64,000 nucleotides of DNA from positions 372,001-436,000 of the forward strand of contig NZ_JAPDIA010000001.1 of NCBI RefSeq assembly GCF_029525575.1, written 5' to 3'. Below are positions 47,816 to 56,971 of this stretch, in pieces. The translations under genes were made by a program, and so were the position numbers. Position 1 is the stretch's first letter. Each line of letters starts with the position of its first letter. Source of the stretch: Cohnella rhizosphaerae (GTDB taxonomy: Bacteria; Bacillota; Bacilli; Paenibacillales; Paenibacillaceae). The notes beneath the pieces are model-generated. The model saw only the letters and a list, made by a program, of their open reading frames with translations. It was not told the DNA's origin and did not search any database.

Positions 47816-48619
47816 ATGTCTTCCTATCGGCTCATCGCGATCGATCTCGACGACACGCTGCTGAACGACAAACTCGAAGTAACCGAAGCGACGCGAGAAG
47901 CGCTCGCCCGGGCAATGTCGCAAGGCGTCCATGTGACGCTGGCTACGGGCCGCATGTTCGCTTCGGCCAAGCAGACCGCCGCCCAGGTCGGCCTGAACGT
48001 GCCGCTCATTACGTATCAAGGCTCCCTGGTTCGCACGCTGCTCGACGAGCGCACGCTGTACGAGCGTTCTGTAGACCTTGAAGCGGTCCGCAGGCTGTAC
48101 GCGTTTACGCGCGAGCGCAAGCTCCATTTGCAGACGTACATCGACGACAAGCTGTATGCCTTCGACGACGGAGACAGGCTGGCCGCCTACGCGAAGCAAT
48201 CGAATATTCCTTATATCGTCGAACCGGAGCTGGACGCGCTGCCGGCGGGACATCATACGAAGCTCATTATCATCGACGAGCCGGCTCTGCTGGACGAGAT
48301 CGCGCCGGAGCTCCACGCGCTCCTGGGTCCCGACGTCCACATTACGAAGTCCAAGCCGCATTATCTGGAATTCACGCACAGCGAAGGCACCAAAGGACAC
48401 GCGCTGCGATTCCTGGCCGAGCACTACGGCTTGACGATGGATCAAACGATCGCGATCGGCGATTCCTGGAACGACCGCGAGATGATCGAGGCCGCCGGCC
48501 TGGGCGTCGCCATGGCGAACGCGGTGCCGGCGCTGCGCGAGATCGCGGACTATGTGACGGCGAGCAACAACGAGGACGGCGTGAAGCAAGTCGTCGACAA
48601 GTTTATTTTGAACGCTTGA
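47816..48619 (+). CDS. Cof-type HAD-superfamily phosphatase
   Basis: 267 residues. HAD motif I is AIDLDDTLL (nucleophile D10, acid D12), motif II TLATGRMF, motif IV GDSWNDREMIEAAG, with a C2B cap between II and III. The family hydrolyses sugar phosphates, flavin mononucleotide and similar metabolites. AAAAGGAG precedes the ATG. It is divergent from the lipoprotein gene. Confidence 0.93.
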   Translation: MSSYRLIAIDLDDTLLNDKLEVTEATREALARAMSQGVHVTLATGRMFASAKQTAAQVGLNVPLITYQGSLVRTLLDERTLYERSVDLEAVRRLYAFTRERKLHLQTYIDDKLYAFDDGDRLAAYAKQSNIPYIVEPELDALPAGHHTKLIIIDEPALLDEIAPELHALLGPDVHITKSKPHYLEFTHSEGTKGHALRFLAEHYGLTMDQTIAIGDSWNDREMIEAAGLGVAMANAVPALREIADYVTASNNEDGVKQVVDKFILNA

Positions 48620-48668
48620 GCCGATTCCGGCCGTTCGCTCCCCGGCGCCGAACGGCTGATTTTGGCCG

Positions 48669-48721
48669 CAAAAAAGGCTTCCGCAAGCTCTTTAAAAGGA
48701 GCAGGCCGGAAGCCTTTTACG
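48669..48721. terminator. Bidirectional terminator between the HAD and Xre genes
   Basis: AAAAGGCTTCCG ... CGGAAGCCTTTT with an inner GCTC/GAGC stem; A run on one side, T run on the other. It overlaps the last codons of the Xre gene. Confidence 0.8.
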
Positions 48722-49076
48722 TTTTTCGCCGAACGGCGTCCTTCTCTTTTTTCCGCTTTTCCTGCAATAGCCTGTACATCTCGAGCTGTTCCTGAAGATG
48801 GCCCGCCTCTTCCTCCGTCAGCGCTTCCTCGACGCCTTGCAACACAAAGCGATTCGGCTCGGCGGAAGGCGGTTCCTTGTCGACGCCCGTGAGCAGCCAA
48901 TCGAGCGACACCTCGTAGATGCTCGCAAGCTCCCTTAAAATTTCGTTATCCGGCTGAGACCGGTTGTTCTCGTATTTGGATATCGTCGTGAAGTCTACGC
49001 CCAGCGCGCCCGCGACGTCGTTTTGCGTCATATGCTTTTCCTGCCTGGCCAGCTTCAAACGTTTGCCGAATGTCAA
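48717..49076 (-). CDS. Xre-family transcriptional regulator
   Basis: 119 residues. N-terminal Cro/C1-type helix-turn-helix (FGKRLKLARQEKHMTQNDVA, then VDFTTISKYENNRSQPD; residues 3-60), followed by an acidic coiled C-terminal part (EEALTEEEAGHLQEQLEMYR) that may dimerise. It is divergent from a tiny membrane-protein gene, with two inverted repeats in between that could be its operators. The lifestyle resembles small immunity or stress repressors; the inducer is unknown. Confidence 0.9.
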   Translation of the reverse strand: MTFGKRLKLARQEKHMTQNDVAGALGVDFTTISKYENNRSQPDNEILRELASIYEVSLDWLLTGVDKEPPSAEPNRFVLQGVEEALTEEEAGHLQEQLEMYRLLQEKRKKEKDAVRRKT

Positions 49077-49147
49077 CGGTTACACCTCGCGCTTTTTGCT
49101 TCAGTATAAAAGATCTGAATTCGGCTCCGAACACACTTGCATATAAA

Positions 49148-49213
49148 TCAAGTTTTTACTTGAAATTTTTACAATTTTTATTTAATATAAAATAAATACA
49201 TGAAGTTACTTCA
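49148..49213. promoter_or_regulatory. Two inverted repeats, candidate Xre operators
   Basis: TCAAGT-TTTT-ACTTGA (49148-49163) is a perfect palindrome overlapping the -35 box of the rightward promoter. TGAAGT-T-ACTTCA (49201-49213) is a second one at the downstream ribosome site. The arms share the form TSAAGT/ACTTSA with different spacers. Confidence 0.6.
49160..49188 (+). promoter_or_regulatory. Promoter of the small membrane-protein gene
   Basis: TTGAAA (49160-49165), 17-bp spacer, TAATAT (49183-49188), in an AT-rich stretch unlike the rest of the window. Confidence 0.6.
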
Positions 49214-49227
49214 ATGGAGGGAATGTC

Positions 49228-49365
49228 ATTTTTATCCACGATCAGCCTTACCCTTTGTATTATTGGATTATCAGTCTTTCCGTCATACTTGTTATGGTGG
49301 GCTTTCTTGTGCGCAGCGAGCGCCGGAAGCGGAGGTTGGAGAGAGAAGAAGACGAGAACGGATAA
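49228..49365 (+). CDS. Possible 45-residue single-helix membrane protein
   Basis: The frame reads FIHDQPYPLYYWIISLSV, continues with a hydrophobic helix to about residue 27, then a charged tail RSERRKRRLEREEDENG and a stop. This looks like a genuine small inner-membrane protein. GGAGG (49216-49220) is seven bases before an ATT at 49228, so either ATT is the start or one T is missing from the run at 49229-49233; with six T's an ATG (49224) would read MSFFIHDQ. An alternative frame from that ATG, MSFLSTISL, has poor spacing and an odd tail. Function unknown. Confidence 0.45.
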   Translation: MFIHDQPYPLYYWIISLSVILVMVGFLVRSERRKRRLEREEDENG

Positions 49366-49576
49366 GAAACAACCGACCGGGCGGTTGCCGGACGGTTGAA
49401 CGAAGCAAAAGCCGCCTTCAGCGTGCTTGTTTGCGCTTAGCGTGCAGCGGTCGGACCGAGGCGGCGTTATTCAGCATCGTATCGCTAGTTGCAGCTGCTC
49501 GGGGACAAAGACGCAATCGTTTTGCAAATAACGTGACATCATGGCCGGCGTTGACGCCCATTTGCGGAAATTTACA

Positions 49577-49666
49577 ATTTTCCGTGTTACTCCGCTTCCA
49601 TGCGGGGGTTCTGCGGGGTTTCTACGGAAGTTGCACGGTTTTTCCGCGTTACTCCGCTACCATGCG
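49577..49666. repeat. Two near-identical 29-bp repeats
   Basis: TTTCCGTGTTACTCCGCTTC... (about 49577-49606) and TTTCCGCGTTACTCCGCTAC... (about 49637-49666), each ending CCATGCGG. The step is about 60 bp. The whole 49366-49778 stretch is otherwise empty of genes that I can support. Confidence 0.65.
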
Positions 49667-49778
49667 GCCAAGACGCCGCGATGGCGTGATTGAGGGCCTT
49701 TTTTTCCTTTTTTTAGCCTTCTCATTGTGCCACTCCTTTTCCCTTTCCCGCCTATCGTCGCCTTACGCCGACAGGCGC

Positions 49779-49817
49779 AAAAAGGACGAAGGCGTCAAAC
49801 GCGCCTTCGTCCTTTTC
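49779..49817 (-). terminator. Terminator of the sulfate uptake operon
   Basis: Minus strand AAGGACGAAGGCGC-GTTTGA-CGCCTTCGTCC followed by TTTTT, just past the binding-protein stop. Confidence 0.88.
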
Positions 49818-49823
49818 GTCAGA

Positions 49824-50919
49824 TCATTTGCCCGCCAGCACCTGGTACCAGACGCCGCGCTTCGCGTACAGCTCGCTGCGGACTTTTTCCCATCCGCCGA
49901 GATAGCCGATATCGAACAGACCGGAAGGTTGCTTGTAACGGCTCGCGTAGCGTTCCGCCGTCTCTTCGTTCACCGGTCTGAATCCGTGCTCCGCGAACAC
50001 CGCTTGCGCTTGCGCGCCTTGCATATAGGCCACGAGCGCCTCGGCCGCTTCCCGCACGCCGTGCGCGTCCGCATTGACGTCGACGACGCCGGCCGGATTC
50101 TCGATCAGGATCGTATCGTCCGGCATCACGATGTCGTAGTGCACGCCCTGCGCCACGCGGGCCAGCAGCTCGTTCTCGTAGGTGACGATCACGTCGCCGA
50201 CTCCGTATTCGAACGCCGCCATCGAGGCGCGGCCGCTCTTGTCCATCGATTCGACGTTCCGGTAGACCGCCTCCAAAAAAAGTTTTGGCCGCAGCCGGGT
50301 CCTTCTTCCCCGATTCGCGTTCCGCCTGCTTCAGTCCGGCGCCGTAGATCGCGTTGATATCCCACTGCGCGCCGCCCGACACCTTCGGATTGGGGAAGAG
50401 CACTTTGACGCCGGGCTTGGCAAGATCGGCAAATCCGGCGATGCCCAGCGGATTGCCTTCCCGCGTACCCAGTACGACGATCGAGCGCGTGATCATGCCG
50501 CCCGTCCGCGTCTTTTTCCAATCCTCGCTCATGAGTCCGGCTTTGACGATCTTGTCCATGTCTCCCTCGAGCGAGAGCACGGCGACGTCCGCCTTAAAGC
50601 CGCCTACGATCGATCTGGCCTGAGTGCCCGAAGCCTCGTAGGACTCCTGGAACTTGAGCTTTTGTCCCGTTTTCGCTTCCCATTCCCGGCCGAAGGCGGG
50701 CAGAATTTCCTGCAGCGCGTCCTTCGCGACCGAGTAGGCGCCGATGACGAGCGTCGCGGTTCCCGCATCTGAAGCGGCCGCCCCTTCGCCTCCGGCCGAG
50801 GCGCCGGTCGACGACGGCGCGCCGCCGCAGCCGGCCAGCGAGATGCCGATCGTCGCGGCCAACAACCAGCCGCTCAGCCGGCTCGCGCCGCGCCGCTTTG
50901 TCCATTTGTTGCTGTTCAA
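49824..50919 (-). CDS. sbp: Sulfate/thiosulfate-binding lipoprotein of the ABC importer (frameshift)
   Basis: Restored length about 364 residues. Lipoprotein signal (SGWLLAATIGISLAGCGG), then the type 2 periplasmic-binding domain TLVIGAYSVAKDALQEILPA, with AQWDINAIYGAGL and YENELLARVAQG typical of Sbp/CysP. Seven A's at 50275-50281 break the frame; one fewer joins AAKTFLEAVYRNVE. The likely start is TTG at 50919 behind GGGGGAGG; there is no suitable ATG. It is the last gene after cysT, cysW and cysA. Confidence 0.92.
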
Positions 50920-51007
50920 GATCGCCAACCTCCCCCGCGGTGCCTGCGCAGGCTCCCGCATATGCAGCCAAGCGAACGGCAGCCCTCGCGGACTGCCGGC
51001 GACTGGA

Positions 51008-52075
51008 TCAAATGTACACGAACATCGGGTCGGCCTTCAGCTTGTTCTCCATGACCCAGCTCTGAATATCGTTGAATAAGTACGCGCGGTGAACGAGCAC
51101 CTGCACTTCGTCGCCCGGATGGAGCACTTCTTTTTCGAGGGAGCGGTAGGTCACGAGCTTAATGCCGTTGACCTCCACCTCGACGAGCCATTCGCTGCCG
51201 CGGAAGTGGATATGGCTGACGCGCCCGGCCTCCGTCGCCGAGAGCAGCTGCGCAAACTCTTCCTTGCGTCCGATCTCGATGTACTCCGGCCGGATGAGGC
51301 CCTTCGTGCCGGACGTCGCGGCCGGGTCGGAGAAGCCGCGAAGCTCGGCGATATTGTCGACGATCCGGGACTCCCCGATGAAGCCCGCGACGAAAGGCGT
51401 CTTCGGATCCTTGTAAATCTCCCACGGAGAGCCCTTCTGCTCCAGGTTGCCTTTGTTGATGATCATAATCTCGTCGGCGACTTCGATCGCTTCGTCCTGG
51501 TCGTGCGTGACGAAGATCGAAGTAATGCCCAAGCGGTCGATCATTTCGCGCAGCCAGGAGCGCAGCTCGTGCCGGATCTTGGCGTCGATCGCCGCGAACG
51601 GCTCGTCGAGCAGCAGCAGTTGCGGCTCCGGCGCGAGCGCGCGCGCGAACGCCACGCGCTGGCGCTGTCCCCCGGACAGCTGATGGGGATAGCGGGACTC
51701 GAAGCCCTTGAGGCCCGTCAGCTCGGTCAGGCTGGCGACGCGTTCCTTGATCTTCGCTTTGTTCCACTTTTTGACCTCGAGACCGAAGGCGATGTTCTCG
51801 CTCACGGTCATATGCTTGAACAGCGCGTAGTTCTGAAAGACGAAGCCGATGCCTCGTTCCTGAGGCGGCAGGTCGTTGACCCGCTGGCCGTGGAAGACGA
51901 TATCGCCAGAATCGGGCGTCTCAAGGCCGGCGAGCATGCGCAGGATCGACGTCTTGCCGCCGCCGCTCGGACCGAGCAGGCCGATAAGCTGACCCTTTGC
52001 GACGCTGAAGCCAACGTCCTTGACCGCTTGAAAGCTGCCGAACGCTTTATTTAATCCCCGTACTTCGACATGCAT
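51008..52075 (-). CDS. cysA: Sulfate/thiosulfate ABC transporter ATPase
   Basis: 355 residues. Walker A GPSGGGKTS, signature LSGGQRQRVAFARAL, Walker B LLLLDEPFAAID, switch His in FVTHDQDEA, then a TOBE-type C-terminal domain (RPEYIEIGR; VSHIHFRGSEWLVEV). It energises sulfate uptake through CysT/CysW. The ATG at 52075 fits the family start MHVEVRGLNKAFG; a weak GGAAG lies upstream. Confidence 0.95.
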   Translation of the reverse strand: MHVEVRGLNKAFGSFQAVKDVGFSVAKGQLIGLLGPSGGGKTSILRMLAGLETPDSGDIVFHGQRVNDLPPQERGIGFVFQNYALFKHMTVSENIAFGLEVKKWNKAKIKERVASLTELTGLKGFESRYPHQLSGGQRQRVAFARALAPEPQLLLLDEPFAAIDAKIRHELRSWLREMIDRLGITSIFVTHDQDEAIEVADEIMIINKGNLEQKGSPWEIYKDPKTPFVAGFIGESRIVDNIAELRGFSDPAATSGTKGLIRPEYIEIGRKEEFAQLLSATEAGRVSHIHFRGSEWLVEVEVNGIKLVTYRSLEKEVLHPGDEVQVLVHRAYLFNDIQSWVMENKLKADPMFVYI

Positions 52076-52077
52076 GT

Positions 52078-52882
52078 TCAATGCACTTCCTTTCGGGATT
52101 TGGACCATTCCATCACGAGCAGCAATAGAACCGAGGCGGCCGCCAATACCAGTGCGACGGCATTGGCAGCCGTCAGATCGAAATTCTCGACGTCCTGATA
52201 CACCAACGTCGTGGCCGTCTGCGTCTTGTTGATAATGTTGCCCGAGACGACGAGCACGGCGCCGAACTCGCCCAGGCAGCGCGCGACCGTCAGGATGACG
52301 CCGTATACGACGCTCCAGCGGATGAGCGGCCACGTGACGCGCCAGAACGTCGTCCAGGCGTACGCCCCCATCATATGGGCGGCCTCCTCCTGCTGGCTGC
52401 CGACCTCCTGCAGCACCGGCATCACCTCGCGGATGACGATCGGGAACGTGACGAACAACGTCGCGAGGATCATGCCGGGGAGCGCGTACACGACATCCAC
52501 GCCGGCGCGGCCGAGCATGGCGCCGACCGCGCTGTCGGGACCGAGCAGCAGGACGATCATGAGGCCCCCGATCACGGGCGATACCGCGAAGGGCAGATCG
52601 ACGATGGCGTTCATTACGGCCTTAAACCGCTTGCCGAGCCAAGTCGCGCGAACCAGATAAAGAGAAAGCATGACGCCGAAAACCGTATTGACAAAGGTGA
52701 CGCTCACGGCGATGATGCCCGTCATAATGAGCGCATGCAGCGCTTCGGGCCGGGTGATGCCCGCCGAAAACCCGCTCCAGCCGTCGTCGAACGCCCCCCT
52801 GTACGATTCGCAGCAGCGGAACGATCAGCAGCACGGCGAAAATGAGCGTCGTCAGTCCGATCCACAATCTTCTGACGGTCAA
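52078..52882 (-). CDS. cysW: Sulfate ABC transporter permease CysW (frameshift)
   Basis: Restored length about 267 residues with six helices. The permease loop is EEAAHMMGAYAWTTFWRVTW; GEFGAVLVVSGNI is typical of the Cys permeases. Six C's at 52794-52799 break the frame; one fewer joins RIVQGAFDDGWSGFSAG. The start is TTG at 52882 behind GGAGG, overlapping the cysT stop (TTGA), so the two are translationally coupled. Confidence 0.92.
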
Positions 52883-53692
52883 CGCGCTCGCCTCCTTCGG
52901 ACGAAACTAACCGTCCATAAAATGAGGAGGGAAAAGGTGAGCAGCAGGACCGAAACCGCCGCGGCGCCGGCCGGATTGTCGCTCTCGATCTCGCCGAAGA
53001 TATAGACGGAGGCGACGAGCGTGCGGCCGGGAATGTTGCCCGCCACCAGCACGACCGCGCCGAACTCCGCCAGCGCCCGTGAGAAGGCGAGCATAGCGCC
53101 GCTCAAGATGCCGGGCATCATGCAGGGCAGGATCACCCGGAAAAAGGTGCGCGTCTTCGAAGCGCCCATCGTATACGCCGCCTCTTCCTCCGAAGCGTCC
53201 AGCTCCTCGAGCATCGGCTGAACCGCCCGTATGACGAACGGGAACGTAACGAACACCATCGCGACGACGATCGCCGGCTCGTGAAACAGTATCGTCGTGC
53301 CGAGCGCCTCGGCGCCGCTGCCGATCCAGCTGCGGGGTCCCAGCAGCAGCAAAATCATCAAGCCGATGACCGCGGTCGGCAGCGCGAACGGCAGATCGAC
53401 CAGGCTGTTGAGCAGGCTCCGTCCCGGGAACCGGTAACGAACGAGGACCCAGGCCGACAAGGTGCCGACCGCCGCGTTGACGACCGTGGAGATCGCCGCA
53501 AGCTTGATCGTGAGCAGCACGGACTTCCAGGCGAGCGCCTCCGTAATATTGTCCGCGAAAGCCTGGAAGCCGCCTGACAGCGACTGCACGTAAATGCCGG
53601 CGATCGGACAAACAATCAAAATAAAAAAAGTAAAGCATGACGGTGCTGCGAAATCCCCAGCTCCACCATCGGCTCTGCAGCATGTTGGTCAC
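52879..53692 (-). CDS. cysT: Sulfate ABC transporter permease CysT (frameshift)
   Basis: Restored length about 270 residues with six helices. The permease loop is EEEAAYTMGASKTRTFFRVI, and ALAEFGAVVLVAGNIPGRT matches the family. Seven A's at 53623-53629 break the frame; one fewer joins STVMLYFFILIVCPIAG. A GTG at 53692 (GGAGG nine bases upstream) or the ATG three codons later starts the gene. It is the first gene of the operon, with a possible CymR site upstream. Confidence 0.92.
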
Positions 53693-53730
53693 GTATGCGA
53701 ACCTCCAGGATGGGCTTCAATGCCACTCCA

Positions 53731-53754
53731 TAATTCCTATTAAATTAGTTGGTA
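53731..53754 (-). promoter_or_regulatory. Possible CymR box upstream of the sulfate operon
   Basis: The minus strand ends in GGAATTA and matches part of the Bacillus CymR consensus (TAAWNCNNANWNNANNN-GGAATTA): the 3' half fully, the 5' half partly. It lies about 40 bp before the cysT start. Control of sulfur uptake by the cysteine regulator would make sense; the match is incomplete. Confidence 0.4.
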
Positions 53755-53859
53755 TTGCTACTTTAGCAGATCGGCCCTTGATTCGTCAACGACATTTCGG
53801 TATTTTGTCAGATAGAGAGAGCGCCCCTTGCAGAGGCGCTCGCAAAGGAGGCTGACACG

Positions 53860-54261
53860 ATGCTGTTCAAAGAAAAGCTCCGCACGTCATCCCGGGACGA
53901 GATCGTCGATATCACCAGGCAGACCGCCGCGCTCGTCGCGCGCTCCGGCATCCAGGAAGGACTGGCCGTCGTCTATTGTCCGCATACGACCGCGGGCATC
54001 GCGATCAACGAGAACGCCGACCCCGACGTCAAGCGGGACGTTCTCATGCGGCTGGACGAGGTATACCCGTGGACGCATCCCAAATACCGTCATGCCGAAG
54101 GCAACACGGCCTCGCACCTGAAGGCGATCACGACGGGCAATTCGCAGACGGTCATCGTCAGCGGCGGCAGACTGCTGCTCGGGCGCTGGCAGGGCATTTA
54201 TTTTTGCGAGTTCGACGGGCCGCGGGACCGCGAATATTTCGTTAAGGTCGTCGAAGGCTGA
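53860..54261 (+). CDS. YjbQ/UPF0047 family protein
   Basis: 133 residues, the standard length. Family motifs: [36 protein letters not shown] and [20 protein letters not shown]. The conserved His/Glu cluster forms the active site. Members have been called secondary thiamine-phosphate synthases, since some can complement ThiE loss, but the normal role is not settled. AAAGGAGG precedes the ATG. Confidence 0.92.
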   Translation: MLFKEKLRTSSRDEIVDITRQTAALVARSGIQEGLAVVYCPHTTAGIAINENADPDVKRDVLMRLDEVYPWTHPKYRHAEGNTASHLKAITTGNSQTVIVSGGRLLLGRWQGIYFCEFDGPRDREYFVKVVEG

Positions 54262-54263
54262 TG

Positions 54264-54410
54264 GGGCAAGCCCGGCGCGGCGGATCTCGGCGTCTCGGCG
54301 GGCTTGGCGGATCGCGGCGGACTTGGCGCGGCGGATCGCGGCGGATTTGGCGCTGCTTCGGATTTGGCGCTGCTTCTGGCTCGGCGCTGCGCCGGGCGTC
54401 GCGCACGCCG
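54264..54410. repeat. Degenerate GC-rich short repeats
   Basis: Units of about 24 and 17 bases built from GGCGGATCGCGGCGGACTTGGCGC and CTGCTTCGGATTTGGCG, between the convergent yjbQ and yigZ genes. No T run for a terminator. Confidence 0.6.
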
Positions 54411-54429
54411 TTTTGCGGACTTCGCGAAC

Positions 54430-55066
54430 TTAAGCGAGCTGTTCCGTATAATAACGCGCCTCGCCTCTGGTCACGACGCCCTGCCCTTGCGTCAGGTCGG
54501 TCATCCAGGCTTCGAAGCGATCGGCCTCGGCTTCCTCCGGCAGGCACAACACGCGTACGCGATCGGTAAACGCGACGTCGCCGACCTTCACGCCCTTGCC
54601 GCGCAGCTCGTTCTCGAGTTTGCCGTACCACGTATAATCGACGTCGACCGCGATCTCCCGGTGCAGCACGCGGACGATCGGCCCGGCCGCATCGGTCCCG
54701 GCCACGGCGCCGTCGGTGTAAGCGCGGACGAGTCCGCCCGCTCCCAGCATGATCCCCCCGAAATAGCGCGTCACCACGACGACCGTGTTTTTCAGCCCGC
54801 GGTTCTTGAGCACCTCCAGAATCGGACGCCCGGCGGTCCCGCTCGGCTCCCCGTCGTCCAGCGCCTTCTGCCACTGGTCGCGTTCTCCGATCGTATAGGC
54901 GGAGCAATTGTGCGTGGCGTTCCAATGGCGCTTCTTGATCTCCTCGATAAAGGCGACCGCTTCTTCCTCGGTTTGCGCAGGCCTCGCGTGACCGATAAAG
55001 CGCGACTTTTTTAATGACGATCTCTTGTTCGCCGTATCCGGCGACGGTGGCGTATCTCGCCAGCAT
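54430..55066 (-). CDS. YigZ/IMPACT family protein (frameshift)
   Basis: Restored length about 211 residues. The N-terminal UPF0029 domain has IKKSRFIGHARPAQTEEEAV, HNCSAYTIGERDQ, DDGEPSGTAGRPIL and VTRYFGGIMLGAGGLVRAY; a ferredoxin-like C-terminal domain follows. The function in bacteria is uncertain (a ribosome or proline-peptide link has been proposed). Six T's at 55007-55012 break the frame; one fewer joins the true N-terminus MLARYATVAGYGEQEIVIKK. The ATG at 55066 follows AAAGGAAG. Confidence 0.9.
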
Positions 55067-55135
55067 GTTCCGACTTCCTTTCCCATGGTCTTGCTCAGAT
55101 GCTTGTCCTCCCAGTTTACCATGATCCCCCCATAA

Positions 55136-55170
55136 GGAAAAACCGCCCCGGACGAAGGTCCGAAGCGGTT
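55136..55170 (-). terminator. Terminator after pgi
   Basis: Minus strand AACCGC-TT-CGGAC-CTTC-GTCCG-GG-GCGGTT followed by TTTCC. Confidence 0.8.
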
Positions 55171-55205
55171 GGCGCATCACCGGCGCGAGATACGCGGTAG
55201 AGGCG

Positions 55206-56556
55206 TTACAGGCGTGCTTCCAGCTCTTTTTTCTTCTCTTCGAAGCCGGGTTTGCCGAGCAGCGCGAACATGTTGACCTTGTAGGCTTCGACGCCCGGCT
55301 GATCGAACGGATTGACGCCAAGCAGGTAGCCGCTGACGCCGCAGGCGATCTCGAAGAAGAAGACGAGCTGGCCGAAGCTGTGCGGCGTGAGGTCCGGCAG
55401 TTGAACGACCAGATTCGGCACGTTGCCGTCCGTATGCGCCAGGATCGTGCCCTCGAATGCCTTCTTGTTCACGAAGTCCAGCGTCTTGCCCGTCAGGAAG
55501 TTGAGGCCGTCGAGATTGTCCGCGTCGCTCTGGATCTCGATCTGCTCCGACACTTCGCCGACCTGGAGCACCGTCTCGAAAATGATGCGGTTGCCCTCCT
55601 GAATGAATTGGCCCATCGAGTGCAGATCCGTGGAAAAATCGACGGAGGCCGGATAAATGCCTTTATAGTCCTTGCCTTCGCTCTCGCCGTACAGCTGCTT
55701 CCACCACTCGGACACGAAGTGCAGGCTCGGCTCGTAGTTGACGAGAATCTCGACCGTCTTGCCCTTGCGGTACAGCGCGTTGCGGATGGCGGCGTACTGG
55801 TACGCGGGGTTCTCCGCGAGATTCGGATTGTTCAGCGCGGTGGCCGCGTCCTGCGCGCCTTTCATGATCGCTTCGATGTCGATGCCCGCGGTCGCGATCG
55901 GCAGCAAGCCGACGGCCGTCAGCACCGAATAGCGTCCGCCCACGTCGTCCGGGATGACGAACGATTCGTAGCCTTCGGCGTTCGCCAGCGTCTTCAACGC
56001 GCCGCGCGCCTTGTCCGTCGTCGCGTAGATGCGCTTCTTGGCCGCTTCCTTGCCGTACTTGCGCTCGAGCGCCTCGCGGAAGATGCGGAAGGCGATCGCG
56101 GGCTCGGTCGTCGTGCCCGACTTGGAGATGACGTTGATCGACCAGTCCTTGCCTTCGAGCGCCTGCAGCAGATGCGTCACGTAGGTCGAGCTGATGTTGT
56201 TGCCTGCAAAAAAAGATTTGCGGCGTCTTGCGCTGCTCCTTGGAGAGCGTGTTGTAAAAGGAGTGCGACAGCATCTCGATGGCCGCGCGGGCGCCGAGAT
56301 AGGAGCCGCCGATGCCGATGACGACGAGCGCCTCGGAGTCGGATTGAATCTGCTTCGCCGCCGCCTGGATGCGGGCGAACTCTTCTTTGTCGTAGTCGAA
56401 AGGGAGATTGATCCAGCCCAGGTAGTCCGAGCCGGTGCCCGTGCCGCTATGGAGCTGCTCGTGCGCCAGCTTCACCGCCGGAGCCAGATAGTCGATCTCG
56501 TGCTGCCCGATGAACTGCAGCGCCTTGGAATAGTCGAGCGAAATGCTTTTGGTCAT
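55206..56556 (-). CDS. pgi: Glucose-6-phosphate isomerase (frameshift)
   Basis: Restored length about 449 residues, the usual Bacillus-type size. Interconverts glucose-6-P and fructose-6-P in glycolysis. Motifs: [36 protein letters not shown] and [10 protein letters not shown]. Seven A's at 56208-56214 break the frame; one fewer gives [17 protein letters not shown]. The ATG at 56556 follows AAAGGGG. Because this is a central gene, the shift is best read as a sequence error. Confidence 0.95.
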
Positions 56557-56971
56557 TATCGTATTGCCCCTTTCAGGTTCCATCGTTCGCGTCCGGTAGG
56601 CACGTAGCTTTAGAATAACCAAATTTCGCCTTCGGTACAAGCAACCGCGACCGAGCCTGTGAGGGGCGACACGGGCGCCTGGATTGCGCGGCCCAAGCGA
56701 TTATTAGAACGAACGGTACGCAGGCCAGGAACCCTGCAGCTTGCGAAGCTGGACGATCAAACGGCAAATGATGCTCGTTCTGCCGGATCGAATTGACGGC
56801 GGCGCCTTCCGGCTTCCAATCGGCCTGCTGTTCGCTCTTGCCGCCGAGATGAGCGCGTCCAGCATGTATTGCGTGTCGCCGATGAGGCCGAACGCGTCGC
56901 AGGAAATGCGTCGGCTGTGCGCGCAGCCGCGGAGGAACAGCGGCGCGCACGGGAGTCCCGCTTTTCGCGGA
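56557..56971. other. Intergenic stretch without a supported gene
   Basis: 415 bp between pgi and the ger operon end. A minus-strand frame (about 56945-56700, reading LPCAPLFLRGCAHSRRIS) has high GC at third positions but no start codon, no ribosome site and no family match that I can recall. I leave it unannotated. No clear terminator for gerC is seen apart from a short CCGCG-AAAA-GCGG-like hairpin at 56955. Confidence 0.5.

Noticed and set aside
49200-50357. Plus-strand 385-codon frame starting ATGAAGTTACTTCAATGG
   Set aside because: Most of it is antisense to the sulfate-binding gene and the start lies in an inverted repeat; only the small 49228-49365 frame has a plausible protein.
4436-56214. 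Programmed frameshifting or transcript slippage as the reason for split genes
   Set aside because: Too many unrelated housekeeping genes are affected, on A/T and G/C runs alike; a common sequencing cause is simpler.
56573-56950. 125-codon minus-strand frame between pgi and the ger operon
   Set aside because: Arg/Pro-rich, begins at a GTG without a site, and resembles no family known to me.
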